A stretch of DNA of 64,000 bases from positions 62,001 through 126,000 of the forward strand of contig NZ_LIQF01000005.1 of assembly GCF_001418205.1 (NCBI RefSeq). Reading direction: 5' to 3'. Shown here one piece after another: positions 55,702 through 64,000 of the stretch; positions within the stretch are counted from its first letter, which is position 1, and each line of letters starts with the position of its first letter. The notes beneath the pieces are model-generated. The model was not told where the DNA came from, searched no databases, and worked only from the letters and a program-made list of their open reading frames with translations. Position numbers and translations under genes: made by a program. The DNA comes from Marinomonas fungiae. GTDB taxonomy: Bacteria > Pseudomonadota > Gammaproteobacteria > Pseudomonadales > Marinomonadaceae.

Positions 55702-57828
55702 CTAAGCTTTCACTTTGACAGTGTCGTACAGTACTTGCCCACCCAGTTTACTTGCCAAGGCTTGTACCACTGGATGGGCATTTAAATGGTTAATTGCTGC
55801 TTGCAGAGCTTCTGCACGCTTACTCGCCGCGAATTCTTCTGCAGTAACGCCTTCGACCTCCGCTAGAGTATCGATAATTAGGGGTACCGGTGTTGCGAAG
55901 AAGCCAGATAGTTCACCTTGTATTTGCTCGTAGCGCGCTTGATTCAACATGTGTCCGTATTCTAACGGCACTTGTAGCTTGATACCCTGTTCTGACGCGC
56001 TGATTAAGCATGAGTTCATAACTATATTTTGGACCAATCCAGTCAATTTCAAGCGCGGCGCCACCAGCCACCACAAATTCATGGTCATATCTTTAAAGTG
56101 CGCAATCTCAGGTAAAGCCATCGCCAATGCTGGCTGCGCCACCGTATCAGGCTGTTTATCAATCAATGCAGGCTTTTCTGTGACCGCCTCAACTAGATTA
56201 GCGGTTGTTGCAAACGGATCTTCTGTTTCCGCAATTACACGCTCATCCGCGTCTTCATCACTCTCTTCATCTGTATCTAAGGCACTATCTTTTGAATCAT
56301 GCAGCATTCTCGATAAGCGCTCACTAGGATCGATCGCAGCCACCTTAGTACGTTCCGGTGCAGGTTGTTCCACGGGTTGAGGGGCAGGTACTGATGCAAT
56401 GTCTCCTGACGGTGCCTGATAATCGTCGTAATCCGGTAAAGAATCATCCCATGGTGGAACATCTTCATAGGACGGTGCTGCAGGGACACTTTGGCGTCCA
56501 CCTGCATCGTCCTGAGCTTGAACAGCTAGGGTGACGCTAGGCTGAGAAGCAGGCGCAATACTGTGCGACGCTGTAGCCACTTCAGCTTTGACTTCTACTT
56601 GATCGCCTTCTACTGGGATAGAGCTAGCTGGCGTTAGTGTTTTTTTTTCTTCAAACACTGGCTCTGATGTAGAGGTAGCTGAAGCCGTTGACGCTGAAAT
56701 AGGCTGGGCTGGCGCTGCATCGTAACATACCGTCAGAGTATTCACAGGACGAAACGCAATCAAACGCAACATCAGCATCTCAAAGCCGGATTTGATCGAG
56801 TAAGACAGAGGTAGGTCTCGGCGCCCAACCAACAAGCTTTGATACATCACCTGAATTTCTTCGGCAGACACAGTACGAGCTAATTGCTGGATTTGTGCTA
56901 AGTCACCAATTTGATCTTGCAGAACACCGGGAACTTGTTGTTCTACTGCCACGCGGTGAAGAGAATCCAACATAGCACCACAAATCGAAATGAAGTCCGG
57001 CTGATAATCCGCTATGGTATCGATTTTTGCTAAGGTCTGTGCGGCGTCTTTTGCCGCAACCGATTCCAGCAACGATAGAATTTGACTTTGATTCACCAAA
57101 CCAAGCATGGATGTCACACCGGTTTCGGTGATTTGACCATCGCCAAAGGCAATCGCCTGATCGGTTAAACTTAGCGCATCACGCATACTGCCATTAGCGG
57201 CCTGACCGATTTGCCACAGGGCAGGCTGATCATAACTCACTTGCTCAGTCGTCAGAACTTTCTGCAGGTAATCCACCACTCGCTGAGCTGACATATTTTT
57301 TAGGTTGAACTGCAAACAGCGCGACAGAATTGTCACTGGCAATTTTTGCGGATCGGTCGTCGCCAATAAAAACTTCACATGCTCAGGCGGCTCCTCTAAT
57401 GTTTTTAACAAGGCATTAAAAGAGTGCGTTGACAGCATATGCACCTCGTCTATGAGATACACTTTAAAGCGACCACGAGTCGGTGCGTATTGCACGTTCT
57501 CCAGTAATTCGCGGGTGTCTTCTACCTTGGTGCGAGACGCCGCATCGACTTCGATCAAATCAACAAAACGACCTTCCACAATCTCACGGCAACTATCACA
57601 TTCACCACAAGGCTCAGGTGAAATGCCATTCACTTCACAGTTAAGACACTTAGCAAAGATTCGCGCAATGGTAGTTTTACCGACACCACGAGTCCCCGTA
57701 AACAAGTAGGCGTGATGCAAGCGCTGCTGGCGTAAAGCATTCACCAAAGCTTGTAATACGTGGTCTTGCCCTGCCATTTCAAGGAAAGTTTGGGGGCGCC
57801 ATTTTCGTGCGAGTACTTGATAGCTCAT
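55702..57828 (-). CDS. dnaX: DNA polymerase III subunit tau (and gamma)
   Basis: Clamp-loader ATPase; 708 aa for the full tau form from ATG 57828 ([12 protein letters not shown], the conserved start). Walker [10 protein letters not shown] lies at residues 45-53, the zinc module CLNC...CGECDSC at about 61-80, DEVHMLS as Walker B, and the SRC box in [10 protein letters not shown]. Domain III runs to about residue 365. A Pro/Ala/acid-rich linker follows, then the C-terminal domain that in E. coli tau contacts polymerase alpha and DnaB. An A9 run at codons 394-397 probably gives a shorter gamma form (separate entry). Confidence 0.96.
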   Translation of the reverse strand: MSYQVLARKWRPQTFLEMAGQDHVLQALVNALRQQRLHHAYLFTGTRGVGKTTIARIFAKCLNCEVNGISPEPCGECDSCREIVEGRFVDLIEVDAASRTKVEDTRELLENVQYAPTRGRFKVYLIDEVHMLSTHSFNALLKTLEEPPEHVKFLLATTDPQKLPVTILSRCLQFNLKNMSAQRVVDYLQKVLTTEQVSYDQPALWQIGQAANGSMRDALSLTDQAIAFGDGQITETGVTSMLGLVNQSQILSLLESVAAKDAAQTLAKIDTIADYQPDFISICGAMLDSLHRVAVEQQVPGVLQDQIGDLAQIQQLARTVSAEEIQVMYQSLLVGRRDLPLSYSIKSGFEMLMLRLIAFRPVNTLTVCYDAAPAQPISASTASATSTSEPVFEEKKTLTPASSIPVEGDQVEVKAEVATASHSIAPASQPSVTLAVQAQDDAGGRQSVPAAPSYEDVPPWDDSLPDYDDYQAPSGDIASVPAPQPVEQPAPERTKVAAIDPSERLSRMLHDSKDSALDTDEESDEDADERVIAETEDPFATTANLVEAVTEKPALIDKQPDTVAQPALAMALPEIAHFKDMTMNLWWLVAPRLKLTGLVQNIVMNSCLISASEQGIKLQVPLEYGHMLNQARYEQIQGELSGFFATPVPLIIDTLAEVEGVTAEEFAASKRAEALQAAINHLNAHPVVQALASKLGGQVLYDTVKVKA
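56624..56648 (-). promoter_or_regulatory. dnaX slippage/frameshift site producing gamma
   Basis: On the minus strand GAAG is followed by nine A (56648-56640), then CACTAACGCC. Slipping back one base, or adding one A in the transcript, gives Asn-Thr-Asn-Ala-Ser and a TAG (56626-56624) after Lys396, hence a 401-aa product ending just past domain III. E. coli gamma is 431 aa. A long A-run like that of Thermus dnaX, which works by transcriptional slippage, is enough; no convincing downstream stem-loop was found. Confidence 0.72.
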
Positions 57829-57983
57829 GCAATCTAATCTGGTGATGATTGGGGCTGTAAAAACACAGCGCTGGGTTGTGTGACCTGAAATCATGCTTCC
57901 ATGACGGCCAGATAATGCGCTGAATTTTAAGCTTTTTCAGCGAGAAAAGGAATGTGCAGGAAGAAATCTCTGCTTTTAACAAA

Positions 57984-58012
57984 AGCCTGCTATAGACCAA
58001 CTATAGCAGGCT
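57984..58012 (-). terminator. Terminator after the lipoprotein gene
   Basis: Perfect 12-bp stem AGCCTGCTATAG/CTATAGCAGGCT (57984-57995 with 58001-58012, 5-nt loop), followed on the minus strand by TTTTGTT. It separates the lipoprotein gene from dnaX. Confidence 0.85.
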
Positions 58013-58020
58013 GCAAACAA

Positions 58021-59088
58021 TTACTGACGATCAATGATCTTAAAGCCCGCCGGCACTTCAAAACGACTAGCACGCTCTGCCGTCATGTTAGCCGCTTTAA
58101 CTTCCGACATAATCGTTAACACAGGCTTGCCATCTTCCATACCCATCCAAGACTTCGCGCCTTTCTCAGCCTGATCTGAAATGAAATCACCTGCCATACT
58201 TTGCAACGACCCTAATGGATCGGTGGCATCAAAGCCCGCCTTCTGCCTAGCTGTTTCAGGTTCTTGGCAAGTTTTGACATCAGCATACCATTCCAGCTTA
58301 GTTGATACTGGCTTTCCACCCACGACAGTCAGTTTGCGCAGCTCTTTTTCCTTACCAGCACTAAAGATGTCCATCACCTTAGCAAGGTTGGCATTGAAAA
58401 ACTGCGCTAAAGGCGTTCCCGCAACCACCTGATTATAATATTTCTGGTCAAAATCATAAGCTGTTTTCAAAGCTTGATTTGTGGCTACATCAGCCATCCA
58501 ATAATCCATGGTCACTATATGCTTATCTTGCTTACCACGATTATCTTCAGTCACTAACTCCCAGCGAGCCACATATTGGTCAGCGGTGAAACCGTTAATT
58601 TTTCTAGCGCGAGCCTTAGGCGTTACCGTGAAATCGTATTTTTTAACAGTAATTGGGCAGCTCTCTGAACCATTTGGATCATAGCTATCAGCCTCATCTT
58701 CCGAAGATTCCCCCAAACCAAGTTGCTCCAGCGGACTAAGAGAAGAACAGCCACTCAAAGGACATTCTAAATAGTTCTCGGCACCATAATTGACTTGCCA
58801 AATTAGATTTTTATCTAATCGAGTAATCTCAGATTGATGGCCATCCCCCATCAACTTGCCAGTGATCCAAGAGTCATATTCTGACTTTGATTCCACCGTA
58901 CTTTTATCTGCCACCGTGTAACGCGTTTCCACTCGATTACCATCCGGTAAAAGATAGCCCCCAGTACGAATATTGGTTTGCACGACACTAACATCGATTT
59001 TCGGAGTATTATCGACGGCTTGACCAGCACATCCAGTTAGAGCAAAAGCAATCGCTGATAGGGTAAAAAGAGAAGCGTAATGTTTCAC
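58021..59088 (-). CDS. Putative outer-membrane lipoprotein of unknown function
   Basis: 355 aa from GTG 59088, which has AGAAGGA nine bases upstream. In-frame TTGs earlier are less well placed. The signal peptide ends in the lipobox LTGC, so C20 is the lipidated residue; the next residues, AGQ, lack the Asp inner-membrane retention signal. The mature protein has further Cys pairs (CPLSGC near residue 120 and C in ESCPIT), an acidic patch ESSEDEADSYD and repeated beta-type stretches. I recognise no family. Single gene with its own terminator. Confidence 0.7.
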   Translation of the reverse strand: MKHYASLFTLSAIAFALTGCAGQAVDNTPKIDVSVVQTNIRTGGYLLPDGNRVETRYTVADKSTVESKSEYDSWITGKLMGDGHQSEITRLDKNLIWQVNYGAENYLECPLSGCSSLSPLEQLGLGESSEDEADSYDPNGSESCPITVKKYDFTVTPKARARKINGFTADQYVARWELVTEDNRGKQDKHIVTMDYWMADVATNQALKTAYDFDQKYYNQVVAGTPLAQFFNANLAKVMDIFSAGKEKELRKLTVVGGKPVSTKLEWYADVKTCQEPETARQKAGFDATDPLGSLQSMAGDFISDQAEKGAKSWMGMEDGKPVLTIMSEVKAANMTAERASRFEVPAGFKIIDRQ

Positions 59089-59199
59089 GAACAAAAATCC
59101 TTCTAAATAGTTTTCCAAAAAATGATCGCAGGAACAACCCCCACAACCTATGCCAGTCGCGAATGTTAGCCCTCTAACTTTGTAACATCAAGTAAACAA

Positions 59200-59227
59200 A
59201 AAAGGGCCAGCATGCGCTGACCCTTTT
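59200..59227 (-). terminator. Terminator after trhO
   Basis: Stem AAAAGGG-c-CAGC / GCTG-a-CCCTTTT (59200-59211 with 59216-59227, one mismatch, 4-nt loop), followed on the minus strand by TTTTTTG. Confidence 0.87.
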
Positions 59228-59246
59228 AAAAATTCTCACTAAGCCA

Positions 59247-60239
59247 TTAGTTGGCTTTCTGACCCGCTTGACGCTGACGTTCACGCTCAAGCTCTTTTTC
59301 ACGTCGGTGTTTTTCTACCGCATCCAACACTTCTGCGCCAATATGTGCTTCGCCACGTGATTTTGCTAGCTGAACTTGACGCTCACGCTCAACAAAACGA
59401 CGACGTTGCTCTTCAGTGTATTTATCGAAACAGTGCGGGCAGCTTACGCCTTGTTCAAAGCGCTCGTCTTGCTTTTCTTCTTCGGTGATTGGCATACGGC
59501 AAGCGTGACACTGATCGTATTCACCTTTTTCAAGCTTGTGGTTTACCGATACACGGTTGTCGAACACGAAGCACTCACCTTTCCACATGGTCTCTTCTTC
59601 AGGCACTTCTTCCAAGTACTTCAGAATACCGCCTTCTAAGTGGTAAACCTCTTCAAAGCCTTGCTCTTTCAGGTAAGCTGTAGATTTTTCACAACGAATA
59701 CCACCGGTACAGAACATAGCGACTTTCTTGTTCTTTTCAGGATCAAGATTTTCTTTCACGTACTGAGGGAATTCACGGAAGGTATCCGTTTTTGGGTTTA
59801 CTGCATTCTCGAAAGTACCGATTTGGAATTCGTAGTCATTACGAGTATCGATCAACACAACATCCGGATCGGAGATCAACGCGTTCCAATCTTTTGGCTT
59901 AACATAAGTACCCACCACTTTACGTGGATCTACGCCTTCCACACCCATGGTTACGATTTCTTTCTTAAGCTTAACCTTAGTGCGGTAGAACGGCATCGTC
60001 TCGTCGTAAGACTCTTTGTAAACGATGTTTTCAAGACCAGGCTGCTGATCCAACCAAGCCAACATGGCATCAATGCCTTCACGACTGCCCGCAACCGTAC
60101 CATTAATACCTTCACTTGCTAACAACAAGGTACCACGAATGCCGTTTTCTTCTAGGGTTAAACGAAGTGGCTCGCGCAGCGCTTCATAGTTATCAAGCTG
60201 AACAAATTTATACAGGGCACATACAACAACTTTTGACAC
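59247..60239 (-). CDS. trhO: tRNA uridine(34) hydroxylase TrhO (rhodanese family)
   Basis: 330 aa, starting with GTG 60239 behind TTAGGAGAG. TrhO (YceA) makes 5-hydroxyuridine at the wobble base with O2. An N-terminal UPF0176 domain contains [14 protein letters not shown]. The rhodanese domain follows, with [13 protein letters not shown] and the active-site Cys in [11 protein letters not shown] (about residue 180). Four later cysteines, CHACRMP and CPHCFDKY, form a probable zinc site. The C-terminus is a long charged helix ([13 protein letters not shown]). Confidence 0.94.
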   Translation of the reverse strand: MSKVVVCALYKFVQLDNYEALREPLRLTLEENGIRGTLLLASEGINGTVAGSREGIDAMLAWLDQQPGLENIVYKESYDETMPFYRTKVKLKKEIVTMGVEGVDPRKVVGTYVKPKDWNALISDPDVVLIDTRNDYEFQIGTFENAVNPKTDTFREFPQYVKENLDPEKNKKVAMFCTGGIRCEKSTAYLKEQGFEEVYHLEGGILKYLEEVPEEETMWKGECFVFDNRVSVNHKLEKGEYDQCHACRMPITEEEKQDERFEQGVSCPHCFDKYTEEQRRRFVERERQVQLAKSRGEAHIGAEVLDAVEKHRREKELERERQRQAGQKAN

Positions 60240-60330
60240 GTCTTTCTCTCCTAATGCGATCTGGAACGTAAAACCAGAGCCTTTAATTGAAGGCGCGCAT
60301 TATAGAGAAAAGACGCATCTTTTGCGAATT

Positions 60331-60984
60331 TTATTGATCCGGATCAACCGTATTTTGAATGCTATTATTGACACGAAACCAACCCGCAATACTATGCCGA
60401 GTCCGCTGAGCCGTCAGCACTTCATGGGGAAATTCTTCGCTCAAGAACACCGCCAAGCGCCCCTTCAGAGGGAAGTATCGGCCCAATTCAACGGTTTCAT
60501 CACACTCATCAAACAAGACCAACTCACCACCGTCACCCTCTGCCCAGTTTTCATTCAGGTACAAAACGGTAGACAACACTCGATTACTTTTACCCTTAAA
60601 AGCATCAACATGTTTCTCATAAAAAGCGCCTTCCTCATAACGAGCAAAGTGTGCTTCATAGTCCCACAAACCTAAAAACAAACGACGATTAAACTCCAAG
60701 CGCAACTCGCTCATCGCGCTAAGAAAGGCACTACGAGCAGGGGTAATAGGATCAATCCAACGAATATAATCACTGCGACGATTAAGTGCCACCTGATGAT
60801 CACTTGAACGCCCAACACCCGCCTGCTTCATGTAGCTATTGTCCAGTTCCGAGATATCCATCATCAAGGCGTCAACCATCTCATCAGAGAAGAAATCATC
60901 CGTAATACTCCAACCTTTTTCGCGAATATCGGACACAACCTTGTCGAATGGCGTCTGCGAAGTAAAGGGGATGATTGCACTCAT
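60331..60984 (-). CDS. 2-oxoglutarate/Fe(II) oxygenase (prolyl 4-hydroxylase-like)
   Basis: 217 aa. The HxD...H iron facial triad is HVD in EKHVDAFKG (about residues 119-121) and the His of FPHEVLTA near 187. R194 or R196 in AQRTRHSIAGWFR is the usual 2-oxoglutarate-binding residue. VLYLNENWAEGDGGELVLF is the typical beta-strand region of P4Hc/SM-20 proteins. The substrate is unknown; some bacterial members modify ribosomal proteins or EF-Tu. Single gene, divergent from radD. Confidence 0.85.
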   Translation of the reverse strand: MSAIIPFTSQTPFDKVVSDIREKGWSITDDFFSDEMVDALMMDISELDNSYMKQAGVGRSSDHQVALNRRSDYIRWIDPITPARSAFLSAMSELRLEFNRRLFLGLWDYEAHFARYEEGAFYEKHVDAFKGKSNRVLSTVLYLNENWAEGDGGELVLFDECDETVELGRYFPLKGRLAVFLSEEFPHEVLTAQRTRHSIAGWFRVNNSIQNTVDPDQ

Positions 60985-61071
60985 AATGAAAACCTACTTG
61001 ATCGTTGTAATGCGGCGAATGATACTGTAGCGTGCCCAGCGAAAACACTAACTTTTGACGATTTTCAGTAA

Positions 61072-62817
61072 ATGTATCAACTACGTGACTATCAGCAAGA
61101 AGCGGTTGACGCTACCCTCGCACACTTTCGTAAAAGCGATGAGTCAGCCGTCATAGTGCTACCCACCGGAGCAGGCAAAAGCCTTGTGATTGCAGAATTG
61201 TGTCGTCTAGCACGCCATAAAGTTATTTGTCTTACTCATGTAAAAGAGCTCGTTGAGCAAAATCACCAAAAATTAAAGTCACTTGAATTAGACGCAGGCA
61301 TTTACTCGGCGGGATTGGGCAGAAAAGACCTTAATCATAAAATCACATTTGCCAGTATTCAAAGTATTGCTCGCGGATTAGAGCATCACCACGAAGCCTT
61401 ATCTTTGCTGATTATTGATGAATGTCACCGCATCCCCCAAGAGCAAGCGGGGCAATACCACCAGGTCATTGAGCATTTCAGATTACTTAACCCCAACTTA
61501 AAAGTGCTGGGATTAACCGCAACACCGTATCGCTTGGATAGTGGCTGGATTTATCACAAACACTATTGGGGGTTCGCCCGCGAAACCGAGAAGCCGTTTT
61601 TCAGCCAATGTATATATGAATTGCCACTGCGCCGACTGGTGAAATCAGGCTATCTAACCGAACCCAAGGTATTCGATGCAGCCATTGCTCATTACGACTT
61701 CGACCAACTGCTGGGCAATGAATACGATGATGCTAACCGCCCTATCGAGCAACAGCTAAATGAATTAGTCAGCAAGCACCCGCGCGTCACAAAAGCAATC
61801 TGCGAGCAAATTATTGAACTCTCAACGCAACGTAAAGGCGTGATGATTTTTGCCAGCACAGTCGAACACGCGAAGGAAATTCTAAGCTATTTGCCTACCA
61901 GTGAAGCCGCTGTAGTAACGGGCGATAGCTCATTAAAAGAGCGCGATCATATTATTACCGAGTTCAAAGCGCAGCGACTAAAATATCTAGTCAATGTCTC
62001 GGTCCTAACCACTGGTTTTGATGCCCCTCATGTGGATGTCATCGCCCTACTTCGCCCAACCGAATCTATCAGTCTATTTCAACAAATGGTCGGTCGCGGT
62101 TTAAGACTCTCCCCAGATAAGCAGGACTGCTTGATTCTGGACTACACCAACAGTGGCTATGATATCTTTCAACCAGAGATAGGCACAAAGAGGCCCAATC
62201 CAAATTGCCAGTTAGTACAAATCGAATGCCCACAGTGTGAACATCAAAACTTGTTCTGGGGGATCAAATCCGCCGATGGCTCGATCCGAGAGCACTATGG
62301 CCGTCGCTGCCAAGGACTTGTGGAGACACTAGATGGCGAATACCAATGCGACTATCGCTTTGTATTTAAGCGTTGCCCACATTGCAACGAAGAAAATGAC
62401 ATCGCTGCCCGACACTGCCAGCAATGCCATGAGCGCCTGATCGACCCTGATGACATTTTGAAAAAAGCTCTCAATTTAAAGGGGCACAAGGTCATCCGCT
62501 GCCAAGCTATCTCCATTACTGTTACGGGTAATAAAGTGCAGGTTACTTATCATGATGAAGACGGCGATGAGCTAAAACAGCGCTTCAACTTTGATTTCAA
62601 AAAAGATCGGCAACGTTTTAATGAAGAATTTTCTCGACGCCTTGGTGGCGGCAGCACGCCTGTTGAGTTTGATAAAGCAGAGCAAGTGACAGCCTTTGCC
62701 GCGCATTTCCCGCATCCAGATTTTGTGATCGCAGAGCAAGACAAGCAAAACTGGCAAGTCACCCAGCTACTCTTTGATTATCAAGGCCCTTACCGCAAAG
62801 CTAACGAGCTTATCTGA
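61072..62817 (+). CDS. radD: DNA repair helicase RadD (YejH)
   Basis: Superfamily 2 helicase-like protein; 581 aa versus 586 in E. coli. Order: Q-motif region LRDYQQEAVDA, Walker A LPTGAGKS (about residues 35-42), a DECH box (IIDECHRIP), LGLTATPYRLD, then the second RecA domain with VSVLTTGFDAP and QMVGRGLRLSP (motif VI). A zinc region of four CxxC-type pairs, with CPQC, CPHC and CQQC, follows at about residues 385-460. RadD acts with RecA and SSB in double-strand break repair. Plus strand, alone; a TetR gene converges on it after 10 bases. Confidence 0.93.
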   Translation: MYQLRDYQQEAVDATLAHFRKSDESAVIVLPTGAGKSLVIAELCRLARHKVICLTHVKELVEQNHQKLKSLELDAGIYSAGLGRKDLNHKITFASIQSIARGLEHHHEALSLLIIDECHRIPQEQAGQYHQVIEHFRLLNPNLKVLGLTATPYRLDSGWIYHKHYWGFARETEKPFFSQCIYELPLRRLVKSGYLTEPKVFDAAIAHYDFDQLLGNEYDDANRPIEQQLNELVSKHPRVTKAICEQIIELSTQRKGVMIFASTVEHAKEILSYLPTSEAAVVTGDSSLKERDHIITEFKAQRLKYLVNVSVLTTGFDAPHVDVIALLRPTESISLFQQMVGRGLRLSPDKQDCLILDYTNSGYDIFQPEIGTKRPNPNCQLVQIECPQCEHQNLFWGIKSADGSIREHYGRRCQGLVETLDGEYQCDYRFVFKRCPHCNEENDIAARHCQQCHERLIDPDDILKKALNLKGHKVIRCQAISITVTGNKVQVTYHDEDGDELKQRFNFDFKKDRQRFNEEFSRRLGGGSTPVEFDKAEQVTAFAAHFPHPDFVIAEQDKQNWQVTQLLFDYQGPYRKANELI

Positions 62818-62827
62818 AGCATTCACC

Positions 62828-63418
62828 TCAAGCCCTAGCTGCATTTTCAAACGACACTTTAAAAGGTAGGTTGAGCGTTTCCAGCCTTTGCAGCACAGCA
62901 GACGACGTGAAAGATTTCGCAGGAAGACACTCCATGAACACCAACCAATAGTTAGCCGTCATGTTTTCAGAAAAAATTAATGCCGTCTTAGCATCGACAC
63001 CCACAGCCTCAAAACGCTTAGCAATTCCCTGTTTAATGGAAGCCATCTGCTGAGAGTGAAATCCCCCATTCAGTACACTATCCACCAGAATCACACGAGT
63101 AAATTCATCGTACTGTTCATAAAATGGAAATAAGGTTGTAACGATTTGAGAGAGGTATTCAGTGGGAGAGGTTGTAGGAGGATGAAGGCCGACACTAGCA
63201 CTCAACGTTTCGTCTAGGGCATCAAAATAGATTTCTTTGACGAGATCTAGCTTATCTTGAAAATGAACAAAGAAGGTACCAACCGCCACCCCAGCTAGGC
63301 GACTAATTTCTCGCGTCGTTGTTACTTCAACACCCTGCTCAAAAAACGCCTGCTTAGCAACCTGTTTGATTTTAGCGCGTGTATTTGCTTTTTGCTGGAC
63401 TCTACGACTCACACCCAT
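62828..63418 (-). CDS. TetR-family regulator
   Basis: 196 aa. The N-terminal HTH shows TRAKIKQVAKQAFFEQGVEVTTTREISRLAGVAVGTFFVHFQDK (described in two parts: helix 1 from about residue 13, recognition helix with AGVAVGTFFVHF at about 43-54). The C-terminal ligand domain is unlike any I can name. The start ATG has AGGAGTGA directly upstream. Its target is unknown; the DUF1499 gene upstream (64 bases away, same strand) may share the transcript. Confidence 0.88.
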   Translation of the reverse strand: MGVSRRVQQKANTRAKIKQVAKQAFFEQGVEVTTTREISRLAGVAVGTFFVHFQDKLDLVKEIYFDALDETLSASVGLHPPTTSPTEYLSQIVTTLFPFYEQYDEFTRVILVDSVLNGGFHSQQMASIKQGIAKRFEAVGVDAKTALIFSENMTANYWLVFMECLPAKSFTSSAVLQRLETLNLPFKVSFENAARA

Positions 63419-63482
63419 TCACTCCTTGACTTCATCATCGATGAGTCTATCGAAAAGAGCGTCTAGGGTGAACAAAAAAACA

Positions 63483-64000
63483 TCAATTACGTAACACTAA
63501 ACCATCGGGTATAGGTTGCAACCGCTTCCTGAGCTCACCTAAGAATCCCTGAATGCGCTCTGCATTATTACCATGATCAGACTCACCTGAGCGCGAGCTG
63601 GAACGCATATCGACAACTACTTTATCGCGCTGCTGTGTAATACGGATAACAATGTCGTTACGTAGACCAAAAATTGGCGTTCGAGCAGTTGCTTCAATCA
63701 CACCCGCACTTGGGTACTGCGCTACCACATCCCAGCCACGCTGATTCACCAAAGCAGCCGCTTCGATGTAGGTTTCTTTAAAGGAATTGGTAACTTCTAA
63801 GGGCTTCACTTTCGGATAGTATTTCTTTTGCACTGGCACCCATGCAAAATCATAAGTTAGGTCATGCTCAGAGGCTTTGCGCAAAAAGGCCACATTGATG
63901 AAAACAGGAGGGTTATTGAGATCGGTCGAGATGTCATATAAATCTGGCAAACGAGACTTTTGCATAAAAAGCGCCAGCCACATGACGCTATAGATAAATG
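63483..64000 (-). CDS. DUF1499 protein (N-terminus beyond the window)
   Basis: The visible 172 codons include LPDLYDISTDLNNPPVF, the family lead, then KETYIEAAALVNQRGWDVVAQYP and EATARTPIFGLRNDIVIRI, and SRSGESDHGNNAERI near the end. An ATG at 63983 exists, but the frame stays open to the right edge with hydrophobic residues (FIYSVMWLALFM). The true gene therefore probably starts outside the window with membrane helices, as is common for DUF1499 proteins. Function unknown. Confidence 0.8.
   Translation of the reverse strand, partial: FIYSVMWLALFMQKSRLPDLYDISTDLNNPPVFINVAFLRKASEHDLTYDFAWVPVQKKYYPKVKPLEVTNSFKETYIEAAALVNQRGWDVVAQYPSAGVIEATARTPIFGLRNDIVIRITQQRDKVVVDMRSSSRSGESDHGNNAERIQGFLGELRKRLQPIPDGLVLRN

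Noticed and set aside
57829..58020. Possible 4.5S/SRP RNA upstream of dnaX
   Set aside because: ffs is sometimes near dnaX, so I searched both strands for the conserved GGAAGGAAGCAG core with its flanking GGTCAGG. Only a loose resemblance exists, and the gap also holds a terminator.
1..64000. CRISPR arrays, IS elements, prophage or integrative elements
   Set aside because: No direct-repeat arrays, transposase or integrase genes, or tRNA-flanked insertions were seen. The gene content is mainly core.

Overview
The window looks like chromosomal core DNA of a marine gammaproteobacterium, most like Marinomonas or a related Oceanospirillales genus. This is inferred from protein character and gene order (ccoNOQP-ccoGHIS-hemN-fnr-apt, dnaX-ybaB-recR, recQ near yecA, ycgL-ycgN), not from a database search. 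No rRNA, tRNA, CRISPR array, IS element or prophage was found. Both ends cut genes: sbcC runs off the left edge and a DUF1499 gene off the right edge.

Left part (1-16 kb): a tightly overlapped minus-strand operon pepD - 2Fe-2S protein - sbcD - sbcC; gor, divergent from xthA; a small ArsR-type regulator with the two cysteines of persulfide/redox sensors; a secreted ATP-dependent DNA ligase coupled to an alpha/beta hydrolase; htpG with a recognisable sigma-32 promoter; an O-methyltransferase and a DUF599 membrane protein; a small exported protein; a CBS-domain protein; and tusA coupled to a Tex30/KANL3-type hydrolase.

Centre left (16.3-27.6 kb): a complete cbb3 oxidase block on the plus strand. 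It holds the structural genes ccoNOQP, the assembly genes ccoGHIS (ccoS is only 52 aa), a TauE/UreH-like membrane protein, anaerobic haem synthesis (hemN, behind an FNR box), the oxygen sensor fnr and then apt. These form a low-oxygen respiration module: oxidase, its copper and Fe-S assembly factors, oxygen-independent haem supply and the regulator.

Centre (27.6-40.6 kb): yfaZ, ttcA, sprT-recQ, a YecA/YgfB protein, a Spy-like periplasmic protein, gldA, an alpha/beta hydrolase gene broken by an in-frame TGA at codon 12, a DinB-family protein, a two-gene unit of unknown function (one gene only 49 aa), dusA-tal and a PQQ-type sugar dehydrogenase. Strong intrinsic terminators separate most units.

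Right part (40.6-64 kb): hrpA - mlaA - a PotD-like binding protein - a membrane GGDEF/EAL protein. The last two resemble the NspS/MbaA polyamine-sensing pair of Vibrio cholerae. Then come cysK and an eight-gene minus-strand run dnaX-ybaB-recR-rnd-ycgL-ycgN-VWA protein-yafJ, followed by a lipoprotein of unknown function, trhO, a 2OG-Fe(II) oxygenase, radD, a TetR regulator and DUF1499. dnaX carries an A9 tract whose -1 product would stop five codons later, as expected for a gamma subunit. The points most worth following are the polyamine/c-di-GMP pair, the dnaX slippage site, the TGA-interrupted hydrolase, the MlaA homologue without a lipobox, and the 36.1-37.0 kb unknown pair.
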